Shown here: in pieces, positions 37,222 to 49,636 of the stretch
Layout: every line of letters begins with the position of its first letter
Numbering within the stretch: position 1 is the first letter of the stretch
Translations under genes and position numbers: made by a program
Assembly: GCA_016946835.1 (NCBI GenBank)
Contig: JACVTC010000101.1
Coordinates: 490,001-554,000 of the forward strand
Source: Neocallimastix lanati (nom. inval.)
Lineage: Eukaryota > Neocallimastigomycota > Neocallimastigomycetes > Neocallimastigales > Neocallimastigaceae
Direction of reading: 5' to 3'
Length of the DNA: 64,000 nucleotides
Notes under the pieces: generated by a model
Seen by the model: the letters and a program-made list of their open reading frames with translations, nothing else
The model's database searches: none
What the model was told of the DNA's origin: nothing

Positions 37222-37988
37222 ATACATAAAATCAAAACTAACCTTAGCCAAGTTTAATAATAATTAATTAATTAATTAAATAAAATAAATTAAAAATCAA
37301 ATTATAAAAATTAATATTACTAAAATTACAATTTAAAAAGAGACTTTAATTAAACTAATAAATTACACTTAAAAATACATAAATACTCAGATAAGAAAGA
37401 GATAATATATATATTTATTAAAATAAAAAAATATTAAAATTAAATTTAAAATAAAATAGTTAACTTTTACAATTAGTTTTATAATAAATTTTATCATTAA
37501 TTTTATAATTAAATAATAATTTTATAATAACAAAATTAATTAATTTAAATAACAAAATATTTTTAATTATTTTTATAATAAACAAATTTATTTATTTTAT
37601 TAATAAATATTTATTTTATTATTTATCATATTACTTTTATTTTATTTAATTATTCTTTTTATTTATAAATCATAAATAGTTTAATTTTAAAGAAAAATAT
37701 AAATACTTGTAAATATTTCATGTAAATAATTTTATTATTATTATTATTTATTAGGTTTATAATTTTAATAATCACTTTTAATTTTTATAATGTTTAATAA
37801 ATTTTAATAAAGGTTTAAAATTAATTATTAGAAAACAAGTGTTCTAATAAACCAAATTTTTTAGTGTTATTTTAATAAAACATTTTTTAATTCATAAATA
37901 ACTTATACAGTTATTATTAAAATAAATTGAAATTATCACTTTTTAATTCTATATTAAAATTAAGATAATTTCTAAAATTTATCAGTAG
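37196..37988 (+). repeat. gypsy 5' LTR
   Basis: Matches 46350-47171 nearly base for base (e.g. CTAACCTTAGCCAAGTTT near the start, ACAAGTGTTCTAATAAACC, end AATTTCTAAAATTTATCA). The shared part includes sequence corresponding to the last pol codons. After the end comes GTAGTCCTTCGAACCGGAGA; TTCGAACCGG resembles the complement of a tRNA T-arm, but a standard TGG primer site is not evident. Confidence 0.8.
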
Positions 37989-38375
37989 TCCTTCGAACCG
38001 GAGAAGCAGCTAACTTATTATTAATAAATATTATATATTAACACTAGAGTATGAACTAGTATAAAAATTCATAATAATAAAATAAAGGATAAATAATATT
38101 TATTATATAATATAATAATAATTAAAAATAAAAACAAGAGTATGAACTAGTATAAAAATTCATAATTTAAAATTAAAATAAAGTATAAAAAATACATATA
38201 TATAATAATAATATAATAATAAAATAATAAATAAAAATAAACGAAAAAAAAAAAATTAAAGGGCTATATAGGTTTGTAGTTTGTTAACAACACATTATTG
38301 GAACTAGATTCTAGGTTGAGTTAACATACTATAAATTAGAATAGGTGAAAGAGAGTAGTAGATTTTTATTATAGA

Positions 38376-38986
38376 TGTAACGAATCTTAAAAAACTAGAA
38401 ATTAGAATGCTGGCATAGTGGTTAGTCACTATGACCTCAGCCTGAACCACTAGGGTTCGACTCACACCTTTACTAAAATTTTATATCATTTAAATTTTAA
38501 AGAATTTTTATACTTCATTTCTGTATTTGTTTCTGTATTTGTTTCTGTATAAATTTCTGTAAAAAATTAACAAAAGAAATTCTTAGAAATTAATAGAAAC
38601 AAATCAGAAAGAAATTCTATTTTAATTTATCTTTTATCATTATTTCTTTTAGATTCTTTTTAACCGAAAATAATCAATTTTTATGAAACTTTTTAATGAT
38701 TTTATGGTTTTAAATTTTTATGGATTTAAATTTTGAAAAACTATAAATAGGAGTGAATTTCGCAGCCAAAAAAAAAAAATATTTTTTAAAAATTGTGTTT
38801 TTATTAATTATTGAATTAATTAATAAGTAATTCGAAATATTACAATAATTAATCTTTATAATTAATATTTTTAAATTTCTTAATTAATAAAACTATATTT
38901 TAAAAAACCAAATTACTTATTAATCAAAAAGTGCTTACCTATTGTGTTACACTCTTTAAAACACGGATATTCCAATATTCGTTACA
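38376..38986. mobile_element. 611-bp TGTAACG element with tRNA-like promoter
   Basis: Starts TGTAACGAAT, ends ATTCGTTACA (10-bp terminal inverted repeat), and is flanked by ATAGA on both sides (38371-38375 and 38987-38991). It lies in the gypsy leader. TG..CA ends and a 5-bp duplication fit a solo LTR or a short non-autonomous LTR element (TRIM-like). It carries the tRNA-like segment at 38408-38469. Confidence 0.75.
38408..38469 (+). ncRNA. tRNA-like segment (Pol III boxes A and B)
   Basis: TGGCATAGTGGTTAG (box A, 38411-38425) and GGGTTCGACTC (box B, 38453-38463) at tRNA-like spacing, followed by CACACC. The acceptor stem and anticodon arm do not pair convincingly, so it is not a functional tRNA. 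It resembles the tRNA-derived head of a SINE. Confidence 0.6.
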
Positions 38987-39472
38987 ATAGAGAGTAGAGC
39001 ACGTATAGAATAGAAAATTTATTAGGAAAGTAATATATTATTGTATCGATACTTTAATTTAGAGAAGGCAAAACTTTACAATAATAGATGTGAAAACTAA
39101 TAAAGAGAGTATATATAATACGTGGAGGTCGAAAATATAATAATAAGGCTACGAAAATTTTGTGCCACCTTATATATAACTCTGTTTCCAAAATAAAATA
39201 TTTATACAAGAAAATATATATAAAATTAAAATTTGAATTATTAGAGAAACATATAAATAAATAATTAAATTGGAATTGAAGGTATAAAATTCTAATTAAT
39301 AAAAAAAAAAGTTCTAATTGTTTAAATAAATTTCTAATATTATTAATAAATAAATAAATTTCTAAATAATTAAAATAAGCTACTACTTTAGTTTTGTTCT
39401 AAAAATCTTAAAATTACATTCCATCCTAAGTCTGAAACATTTACTGTTAAGAAAACTTACTAATTTTTTAAG

Positions 39473-40387
39473 ATGAGTGATACAAAGGCCATCACTTTTA
39501 ATAGAATACCTATTTTAGGTCAATCTAAAGTTGATTTTGATGATTGGAAGTTTTCTTATGAACGATGGTGTACTTCTAATAAAGTTGAAGAAGAAGAAAA
39601 AGTAGAGTATTTAATTTCTGTTATAGAAGGAATTGCCAAGAAAATAGTTATAAATTCATTAGACAAAAATACTCCTGATGATTTCACTACAATAATTAAT
39701 AAATTACAAAAACATTTCAAAGGTCTTCTTCCCAAAAACTCAAGGTTGTTAGAATTATCTACAATAATGATAAAAAAAGGTGAAAATGTATCAGAATTTA
39801 ATATTAAATTCGACACTATATTAAATAAAATCAAGATTAAATTAAGCAAAGAAGTAGTTATCTCCTATTATATTAATGCATTCCGTAACCTAAGTAAAAC
39901 ATATGAAGCCTTATTAGAAGTAGAACCAAAAAGTCTAAAAGATGCCATGAGAATAACAATAAAGAAAGAAAAGATATATAATTTAGTAGAAACTAATAGA
40001 ACCAAATATAAAGGATTGCAAGGATTCCAAAATAATAATAGAAAGAATTATAATATGCAGAATAATAATAATAATAACAATTATAATAAAAATACTACAT
40101 ATTATAATAGTAATAGTAATAATAATTATCAGAAATATAACAGTAATAACAATAATACTAAACCTAATCATAACAATATTAATCGAAATATTGAGAATAG
40201 AAGAATCTTACTGAAATCTACACAAGTCCCAAATGATGAACTAGAAGAAATAACTCAAAAACTTGCTAATTTAAAAATTAATCTATGTTTAAATTGTCAA
40301 AGAATAGGTCATGTTAAAAATGATTGCCCTGAATTAGAAGAAGAACATTTAAACTACATTATGGGAGTATGCAATCTCCCAAAATAA
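39473..40387 (+). CDS. gypsy Gag (intact frame inside a dead element)
   Basis: 304-aa ORF. Capsid-type region at residues ~20-190 (DFDDWKFSYERW, KLQKHFKG, LSTIMIKKGENVSEFN), Asn/Tyr-rich linker (~190-235), and a CCHC zinc knuckle near the end (CLNCQRIGHVKNDC). In the family it forms the particle and binds RNA. The frame is still open, unlike pol, but it ends at a stop before protease. It may be expressed, but with no working partner here. Confidence 0.75.
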   Translation: MSDTKAITFNRIPILGQSKVDFDDWKFSYERWCTSNKVEEEEKVEYLISVIEGIAKKIVINSLDKNTPDDFTTIINKLQKHFKGLLPKNSRLLELSTIMIKKGENVSEFNIKFDTILNKIKIKLSKEVVISYYINAFRNLSKTYEALLEVEPKSLKDAMRITIKKEKIYNLVETNRTKYKGLQGFQNNNRKNYNMQNNNNNNNYNKNTTYYNSNSNNNYQKYNSNNNNTKPNHNNINRNIENRRILLKSTQVPNDELEEITQKLANLKINLCLNCQRIGHVKNDCPELEEEHLNYIMGVCNLPK

Positions 40388-42935
40388 CTAAAATTGCATC
40401 TTCAAATCAAACAAGAAATAACTTTAATAATACTAATAATGAAAATAATTAAATTCTTCAAATTAATGTAGCCCAGAAAAAGAAGGTGCCTACAAATACT
40501 TTAGATAAAAATAAATTTTTTCCAAATAATAAAAGTATCGTTAAACCGTCTGTACTCAATCAACCAATTATTAAGAAAGTAAAACAACAAAAGAAAGTAA
40601 TCAGGAATACAAGAAGAAGAAAAATAAGTGAAGAACCAAATATTGAAGCACAAAATTCACATGAATCAAATAATAATAATGAATTTCTTATTGATAAATC
40701 TAGTAATACTAATGAAAATATAAAAGATACTGAAATGAATGATAATATAGAAAAATAAGAATAATGTAATCAATTTAAATAATGAACATAATAATATAAA
40801 TAATAAAAATAATACTAAAGATATTCTAACTCATAGTCAATCTCCTAGTCAATCTAAACAAATCAAGAAAAGAAAAGTGACTGAAATGCAAATGTTAGAA
40901 CCAAGAAATAAGTTTAATATAATAAAAGAAGCTAACAACTTATTCCCAAAAATTAGTCTTGCTCAATTACTTTCTATTAGTCCTACTTTTAGGAAGGAAC
41001 TAGGACAAGGTTGCAAACCAAAAATAGATAATGTATTATGCTCTATCTATAATATTCCTATCCCAATCTTCATTGGAAAAGCGAAAGAAATATTCTTAAA
41101 AATTCTTTATGATACAGGGGCTAACGTAAATGTCATAACTACAGGATGCTTAAACAGATTTAATGATGTAGAGATTAAAGAAGATATAGTAGAACAAAAT
41201 ATTACTCTAGCAAATGGATCAACAGTACCTATTAAATACTATGTCCCATTGAAAATTAATATTAATGATTCTTGCAACATTTATGAAAAATTTTATATTA
41301 TAAATCAAAATAATCCTTACTTTGATATTATTTTTGGTAGAAGTATCCAATAGAAATATAGACTACTTATTGACCCAGATGATGATTTCATGTACCAGAA
41401 AACAAGTAAAGGTTTTAAAAAGATAATCCAGATAAATAATTCTAATCATACAAGTAATATTCCCTTAATGAATGCTATTTATGTATCTAAATAAGATAAA
41501 GAAATTTAACACTACCTGAATTTAACACTACTTTAAATGAAATTCTTAATTCTATCCAAGATAAAGTTAAATCAAAATTTGAAAGTCTTATTAATCAATA
41601 CAAAAACTGTATGGCAACATCACTAAGTCAGCTAACAATTGCTAACCTTGAACCACATTCAATAATTACTACAACTGAAAAATCTATTAAGTTGAAACCT
41701 TACAAATTATTAAAAGAGCATTCTGATATTCTAAAAGAAGAAATTATATCTTTACTTAATAAAGGCTTAATTATTCCCTTGCATTCCCCTTGGTCATTTC
41801 CTGTTTTATTAGTCAGAAAGAAAAATGGGAAATGGAGATTATGCATAGACTATAGAAGACTTAATGAAATTACTATTAAAGATTCATATGCACTTCCTTT
41901 CGTCGATGAACTTGTCTCTTCAGTTAGAGGTGCTAAAATATTTTCAGCCCTTGACTTATATTCGGGTTATCACCAAATCCCAATGAATCCCAGAGATATC
42001 GAAAAAAACTTCTTTCACAACAAAATTTAGAAACTATAATATTGTTGTTATGCCTTTCGGTTTAACTAATGCTCCTGCTACATTTCAAAGGGAGATGAAC
42101 AGAATCCTTTTACCCCTCATTGGTAAATGCTTATTCGTATATAATGATGACATAGTTGTATATTCTACTTCTATTGAAGAACATCTTGAACATTTAAAAC
42201 AAGTATTTGAAATATTCTCCAAGTATAATCTCTCCCTCAATCTACAAAAATGCAAATTTTTCCAAGAATCAATTGAAGTTTTAGGTCATATTCTTACCCC
42301 TAATGGCTTAAAAACTGTTCCTTCTAAAGTCCAAAGTATAGCCCTTTGGGAAGCTCCCAAAAATGTTAATGAACTCAGGTCTTTCCTTGGTCTTGCTAAT
42401 TATTACAGAAAATTTATACAAAATTTCTCTATTAGAGCTGACTCTCTTTTTAAACTACTCAATTAAGAAAAATCAACCATACATATGGACTTTAGAACGT
42501 AATGAAGCTTTTGAAGAAATTCGTCACTGTTGATTGTCTGATCCTATATTATGTTATCCTGACTTTGATAAAGAATTTATTGTTAGAACAGACGCCTCTA
42601 CTCAAGGTATTGGGGCTGTCCTCTTACAGGTGGAGGAAAACAAATTGGAACACCCGAATTTGTTGTGTAAGTCGTACTTTATCACCTCCAGAAAGAAATT
42701 ACTCTGTAACTGATCTTGAAGGTTTGGCTATTAATTACGCAATCCAAAAATTCCATCAGTACTTAATTAGTAACAAGTAACCAACTATATTCATTACGGA
42801 TCATAAACCACTCTTAGGATTTTACAAAAAATAATATTCCAAATAAAGGAAGACACATGCGTTGGATAGAAGAATTTAATAAATATAAAATTGAACTAAA
42901 AAATATGAAAGAGGAAAGAAAAATGTTTTCGCAGA

Positions 42936-43570
42936 TGTAACGTTTTTGTAGTTAATATTATTAAAGGAAATTAATTATTAATAATATTAAACAGAAAAAC
43001 TTTGTTGACCCAACAGGTCGACACTATAAATATACAAGTAATATAAATGAAGAAAATTTGTTTTATAAAATATACGTTTTATTAATAATAGTTTTATTAA
43101 AATATTAATTAATTACAACTAAAGCATTACTTATATATTGATCTTTTTAAGAAAAAAAAAAAAAATAAAAACACAAAGAAAAAATATTTTGTTGAGGAAA
43201 TCACTCATATTTATACTTTTTTCGGAAAAATAGTTTCTTGAATGAAAAAGTATAAAAAGTTCTTAGAATAAGATTTTAATTGATAAAAAATGAATCATAT
43301 AATAGAATTTATAAATTTAGAATTTTCTTAATGATTTCTGATTTAATAAATTAATCAAGAAAATTCATGAAATTCTATAATTTTTTACAGAAAGAAAGAT
43401 ATAGAAAATTTTATTAATAATTATTTAAAATAATAATTTTGTAAAATGGGTTGAAGTCAGAGTCCAACCCATGCAATATTGGTCATGGTTAATGTAACTA
43501 ACCACTAGACCATTATCCTGATTTATGAAGTTCTGATAAATAATGAAATTTTTAAATATAAATTTCATAT

Positions 43571-43601
<31 letters not shown>

Positions 43602-45047
43602 TAATTAATATCACGGTACAAATTTTATAAAGTTTAATAATAAACAATTAATAAATTAATAAAAATAAAAATATATTAAATAATATTTTAATAATACTAA
43701 AAGTAAAATAACAATAAACAGAAATAATAATTTTTAAAATATTATTAATTGTAAATACTTATAACATGTAAACAAATTTTAAAATGTATAATTTACTAAA
43801 TTAATATAAATAGTTCTTAATTTTATTTATTTTAATAATCAGGTTTTATATAGTTTTTACTCATTCTAATCAAAAACTAAATACTAATAATATTATTAAA
43901 TAATTAAAATAATAATTTAAATAATAAAATTAAAAAGATGTATTTAAAATAATTTATAAAATAAATAAAATATATAATAATAAAGCATATTTTAAAAATC
44001 TTAATCACAAAAACAATTTTTTCTAAATTTAATTATTGATATTGGTTATATCACTTTCTGAGCCTATTCAGAATTAAGATATAAGCTATAAAATATCAGT
44101 TCCTGTTAAGGAATGAACAAATAATGTTAATTTTATTATTTTTCATAAAAATAACTTAACCACTAAAATTTAATTATTTATTTCCTTACTTGGAGAACTT
44201 TCTTATGTTCTATGACTGCCAAATTATTACTAATATTAAATTTATTATTATTAATATAAATTCTTTATCAATGTCAATACTTTATTATTAAAAATAATAC
44301 TATATTATTAATATCAATATTATTATCAGTATCTAGTTTTATTAATATGATTTATTCTATCAATATTTTATTATTAAAAGAAAATTTTATTTTATATATA
44401 TTACTAATACAGATCATTTATTATTAATAAAATTATTATAATTAATAATGATTTAAAAATATTTTACGTAAATCCATGATCCTTGTCATTAAAATTAGTA
44501 ATACTCTATTCCAAAATACACCCTATTTATAATAATATTAATAATAGATAATAATCTAAAATACTATTGTTTAAAAATAGTATAAAATTAAATAATACTT
44601 TATTACTAAATAGTTCTGTAAAAGTAATAAAATTATTTTTAAAATATATTATCACTACAATTAATAATAAAGAGTTTAGAATTTAATAATATATAATAAT
44701 TATTTATTATAATAGAATAGATTATGAATTTATAATTTTAATACAATTCAAACATGTAACTCTAAAATATTCTAAAGAAATGCCTTGACCATTTCTAACG
44801 ATAAAAAAAATATATAAATAGATGAGAAAATTGTATTTTAAAAAAAAAAAAAAAAAAAAAAGATATAATCTTATTCAAAAAAAAATTAAATTATCTTTAG
44901 TTTTAATTGAATAATTTTTATTAAATAAATAAATAAAATATTTTAAAAATATATATTTTAATTTTTAATTTTTTTTTATTTTAGTGTTTACACTTCTATA
45001 TTTATTATTAATCTGTCCCAAACCTCAACATTCTTATATTCGTTACA
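42936..45047. mobile_element. 2.1-kb TGTAACG element in gypsy pol
   Basis: Starts TGTAACG, ends CGTTACA, target duplication GCAGA at 42931-42935 and 45048-45052. No coding capacity recognised. It contains a reverse-strand tRNA-like segment and, at its right end (about 44819-45035), the sequence into which another copy received copia-1. It is probably a non-autonomous LTR-type element or a composite. Confidence 0.75.
43455..43522 (-). ncRNA. tRNA-like segment (minus strand)
   Basis: On the minus strand, ATGGTCTAGTGGTTAG (box A) and about 40 nt later GGGTTGGACTC (box B with one change). Similar to the plus-strand segment at 38408. Not a complete tRNA. Confidence 0.55.
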
Positions 45048-46349
45048 GCAGACGCTCTTTCAAGACTACCTTTCAAAAGAAAGCGAAGATATTATAAAAT
45101 GTATTAATACAATTTTAGCTGATCTTAATCCAAAAGATTTAAACCTACCAGAAGGAATAATTAAATACTTCACTAAGAATTATCAAGTTGTTGATAACAC
45201 CTTATATTATAAGAAAGATGATACTTATTTAAAAATTATCTACCGTGATGAAGACAAAAAGGATATAATTAATCGTGCTCATTCTGTAGGACATGAAGGA
45301 GCCGAAAAAAAAACTGTAAACATAATACTAAATTCATATTATGGGCCAGGCATTTGGAATGACGTTAGGATGTGGATCAAATCTTGCAGAAAATGTCAAC
45401 TTTGTAGACCAAAACCAATTCCTAAAAAACACTGCGATAATGTAACACCAGTTGAACAACCCTTCACTCGTGTTGGACTTGATACGATTGGTCCGCTTCC
45501 AATTACTAAAAATGGAAATATGTATATTATTACAATGGTAGACTACTTCACAAAATGGGTTGAAGCCAAAGCCATTCCAAGTACAAAGGACTGAAGAAGT
45601 TATAAAATTTTTAACAGAAGTTATATTGGAACATGGTCCTCCAGAAGTAATTGTTACAGATAATGGAAGTTCGTTCGCAACAGATATTACCAAAATGATG
45701 ATCGATCTCTATGGATCATGGGTTCACTTCGTATCTCCACATCATCCAGAATCAAATGGTATGATTGAAAATCGTAATAGAGAAGTAGAGAAAATTCTTA
45801 GACTCTTAATTGATAATGAAAATGAATGGGATGAATATTTACCATCCGATTATGGGCTCTTAGAACAACCAAAAAAATTCAAAAACAAAATTTAGTAGTT
45901 TCGAATTACTCTATGGAAGAAAAGATACTTGGCCACTAAAAGTTATGTTCCCTGATATTTATAAAGATCCAAATGAAACAGATGAAGAGTACATTTTCAG
46001 AAGATTCCTTAGACATCAAAATTGGGCAAAATAAGCTACCGAATATTCGGATTATGCAAATCAATATTGGGAACACCGTATCGGATTATCTAAATCATTA
46101 AAGAAAAATTATAAACCCGGAGATTATGTTATGATAAGACTAATCGGAAGAAGTAAACTAAATCCCTATATCTATAAAGTAGTTAATAAACAAAAATTTA
46201 ATACAGCTGTACTCGAAGATCTCCAAATTGGAAAACTCCTTGACAGAAATGTTCATATCAAAAAATATTTTTCCTTACATACTTCCAGAACAAGAATTAA
46301 CTTCAAGGGACGAAGTTCAATCTTAACCGCCGAGGAATTGATAAATAAC

Positions 46350-47171
46350 GAAATTAATAAATTTTGAACGCTTATTATCAATAAAAACAGAACTAACCTT
46401 AGCCAAGTTTGATTTATAATTTAATAAAATAAAAATTAATTAACTAAATAAATCAAATAAATTAAAAATCAAATTATAAAAACTAATGTTACAAAAATTG
46501 CAATTTAAAAAGAGACATTAATTAAACAAATAAATTACACTTAAAAATACATAAATACTCAGATAAGAAAAAAAATAATATATATATTTATTAAAATGAA
46601 AAAATATTAAAATTAAATTTAAAATAAAATAGTTAACTTTTACAATTAGTTTTATAATAAATTTTATCATTAATTTTATAATTAAATAATAATTTTATAA
46701 TAACAAAATTAATTAATTTAAATAACAAAATATTTTTAATTATTTTTATAATAAACAAATTTATTTATTTTATTAATAAATATTTATTATTTTATTATTA
46801 ATTTTATTACTTTTATTTTATTTTAATTATTCTTTTTATTTTATAAATCATGACTAGTTTAATTTTAAAGAAAAATATAAATACTTGTAAATATTTCATG
46901 TAAATAATTTTATTATTGTTTTTATTAATTAATTTTTATAATTTTAATAATCACTTTTAATTTTTATAATGTTTAATAAATATTTTAATAAAGGTTTAAA
47001 ATTAATTATTAGAAAACAAGTGTTCTAATAAACCAAATTTTTTTAGTGTTATTTTAATAAAACATTTTTTCAATTCATAAATAACTTATATACAGTTATT
47101 ATTAAAATAAATTGAAATGATCACTTTTTTAATTCTATATTAAAATTAAGATAATTTCTAAAATTTATCAT
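46350..47171 (+). repeat. gypsy 3' LTR
   Basis: Counterpart of 37196-37988; begins around the pol stop (AATTAATAAATTTTGAACGC) and ends TTCTAAAATTTATCA. Differs from the 5' LTR by small indels and substitutions. Confidence 0.8.
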
Positions 47172-47240
47172 TTATGGTACGGTGCCGAACTAAAAATATA
47201 ATATTAATATAAATAGTAAAGTTAATGTTAAGATAATAAC

Positions 47241-48326
47241 TGAATTTCAATTCAATTTCAATTTCAATAATTCAGTTATTTGAATTTCAATATTAATAAA
47301 TAATAATATAATAATTATTATTAAATTGACTTTATTAAAATATTTAGGAAATAGTCTAGGTCAACTAATTGACTAAATATTATTAACATATTGAAATTAA
47401 TATATATTAAATAATGTAAACACGCGATTTTCATATGGATATACGGGACATTTATGTGCAATAATTTATAAGCAGTGGGTTTTTAAAATAATGATTGTTT
47501 AGTAAATTTTATTAATAAAATTATAATATTCGTACAATTAAAATAATAATTCCAATTCCTAAAATTTTACAAGAGAGTCCTCTATTTCTAATATAAATAA
47601 TTTAATCTATTTATAAGAAATAGGTAATATATTAATTATATATTCTAATATATAGAACTATATAAATTTTATATGAATTGAAGTATTATAATTATTATAA
47701 TTATAATAATACATATTGAAATAAAATAAAATAAAATAATTATTATCAAAAAGATATAAATTTAAAATTTAATAATTATTATTATTAAATATACAACTAT
47801 GTTACTATACATATTTGTTTTATATCAATATTAAATTAATTTCTATATTAATTTATTATCAAAATTTTTACATATTATATTTTAATTATAAAATATTATA
47901 ATATTTAACTACATTAGATTCTTATATTTTATTTATATTAAATATTTATATTATCTTATTTTATATTATCAATATCAAACTTATATTAATATTATTACAT
48001 ATTCATATTAATAATTAATATTTTAATAATTACATTATTTTATATAAATACATGTTTAAATCTTTTGATTAAACCTTTGTAGGATTATTGTAATTTAAAT
48101 TATAGTAATAATTATATAAAATAATAAATATAATAAAATATTATTAAGATTAAATAAAAATTATATTTTAAATAAAAACTTATTTATAAAATTTACTAAT
48201 AACAATATGTTTTGAATAAGAGTAAATTTAAATTATTAATTAATTACTATAATTTGGCATCTTGACCTAATCGTTAAGACCAATAGATTAAAATAATTAA
48301 CAAGTATTTAAAAATAATTAATATTG

Positions 48327-48365
<39 letters not shown>

Positions 48366-48550
48366 TTTTAATAAAACAAAACGACAACAAATATTCTTTT
48401 ATCTTTTTCTTATTATTTTTTTATTTAATCTTTTTGTGTGATAATTATTATAATTCTTTTATTAGAATATATAATTTTATAATAAAACTTGCATTCACGA
48501 ACCACCTAATACAATATAAAATTTATTCGTATTATTTAGTATTCGTTACA
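47241..48550. mobile_element. possible third TGTAACG-type element
   Basis: The right end is GTATTCGTTACA (to 48550), like the two proven elements, and a weak minus-strand box A (TGGTCTTAACGATTAGGTC, about 48264-48282) lies inside. ATAAC follows the end (48551-48555) and also occurs at 47236-47240 just before TGAATTTC, but the left terminus does not match TGTAACG. The extent is therefore tentative. Confidence 0.3.
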
Positions 48551-48555
48551 ATAAC

Positions 48556-49190
48556 AATAAGATATTTGAAACAAATAAAAATATTAAAAGTAAAAATACA
48601 TCAAAACTCATAAACCAAAACAATATAACAATAAATAAAGCAAATAATATGAATTACAACAACAAAAATATCAACTTTAATAATAACAATAACAATAATA
48701 ATAATAATAATATAATAATAATAATAATAATGAAATTATTAATTCTACTAACTATAATAATAATTTCAATAATAATAATAATAATAATAGTAATAATATT
48801 AATAATAATAATTTTAACCCCAATAATATACGCATCAATGATGATACTAATAACACTAATAATAATTATATCAATAATAATAAAACTGAAGATAACAACT
48901 CTATTACTAATAGTAATAATCTAAATACTAATACTAATAGCATTTTACATAAATAAGAATAATAATAATGAAAACAACACTCATTTAATATCATATACTA
49001 ATAATAACATTCACAATAATAACTATAATAACAATAATTCAAATGTCAGTACAAACAATAATGATAAAAATAAAATCAACAATAATAAAATTAACAATTA
49101 TTCAATATCAAATCATAATAGAAATATATATAATTTCAATCATAATAATATAATAAATAACAATCATTTTTATTTTTTAAGAAAAGAACC
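48556..49190 (+). pseudogene. Asn-rich coding relic
   Basis: Long AAT/AAC-rich stretch translating to Asn/Tyr/Ile/Ser-rich peptide (MNYNNKNINF plus an Asn run) with frame changes near 48720 and 48955. It resembles the Asn-rich linkers between integrase and RT of the copia elements here. It could also be a low-complexity exon of a lost gene. No domain recognised. Confidence 0.3.
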
Positions 49191-49520
49191 TTCTTTTAAA
49201 TTATTAATATTTATTTTATTATATATATAAAATAATATTAAATATATATATATATATTGAAAAATTAGAAAACGTTTAAAATGTGTGATAAAATATTCTA
49301 TTTTTTAAAGCTTAAATTCTAAAGTATATTTATGATTATTTATTTATATAATGTATTATATAAATATTTATTTTTTTAAAAAAAAAAAAAAAAAATTTTA
49401 ATTTTAAATTTATTTATTTATTATACCTTTATTTATTTATATTTTATTTATTCAAAATTTATTTAAACTGTATATAATTTATTTGTTTTATTATTAATTT
49501 ATTTATTTATTAACTTTTGA

Positions 49521-49636
49521 AAAAAAATTTCATTTAAAAAAATTTCATTTAAAAAAATTTCATTTAAAAAAATATTTCATTTAAAAAAATTTCATTTAAA
49601 AAAATTTCATTTAAAAAAATTTCATTCATTTCTCAA
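49521..49636. repeat. 16-bp tandem repeat
   Basis: Seven units of about ATTTCATTTAAAAAAA, one unit with an extra AT. It lies in the gene-poor DNA left of the GH6 gene. Confidence 0.9.

Larger units (their letters stand above)
40486..46367 (+). pseudogene. gypsy pol relic: PR, RT, RNase H, integrase
   Basis: Linker ORF 40486-40758; protease 40877-41353 with ILYDTGANVNVIT; RT from 41611 (WRLCIDYRRLNEI, FSALDLYSGYHQI), frameshift near 42010, then MPFGLTNAPATFQREM and catalytic box VYNDD (about 42139; family usually Y-[LIV]-DD); LGHILTPNG, FLGLANYYRKF; frameshifted RNase H to about 42930; then the 2.1-kb insertion; integrase from 45048 with HHCC zinc finger (HSVGHEGAEKK.., CRKCQLC), core DTIGPLP, frameshift near 45590, TDNGSSF and HPESNGMIENRN; C-terminal part ends LINNEINKF. 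Removing the insertion joins NVFAD to ALSRLPFKRK, the usual end of RNase H. At least six frame breaks: clearly dead. Confidence 0.85.
37196..47171 (+). mobile_element. decayed Ty3/gypsy LTR retrotransposon with nested insertions
   Basis: LTRs of about 780 bp (37196-37988 and ~46350-47171) are closely similar along their length and flank a leader, gag and pol in the order protease, RT, RNase H, integrase (Ty3/gypsy order). Two TGTAACG elements are inserted, at 38376-38986 in the leader and at 42936-45047 between RNase H and integrase. The coding part has many stops and frameshifts. Confidence 0.85.

Noticed and set aside
38408-38469. A functional tRNA gene
   Set aside because: Boxes A and B fit but acceptor and anticodon stems do not pair, and it sits inside a mobile element.
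45334-45693. Minus-strand ORF opposite the gypsy integrase
   Set aside because: Shadow of the integrase frame, which has clear zinc-finger and core motifs.
39473-46367. A working gypsy element
   Set aside because: Stops and frameshifts occur in linker, RT, RNase H and integrase, and a 2.1-kb insertion splits pol.
48649-48924. Asn/Ile-rich ORF as a real gene
   Set aside because: It depends on AAT/ATA repeats, changes frame in the middle and has no domain or start context.
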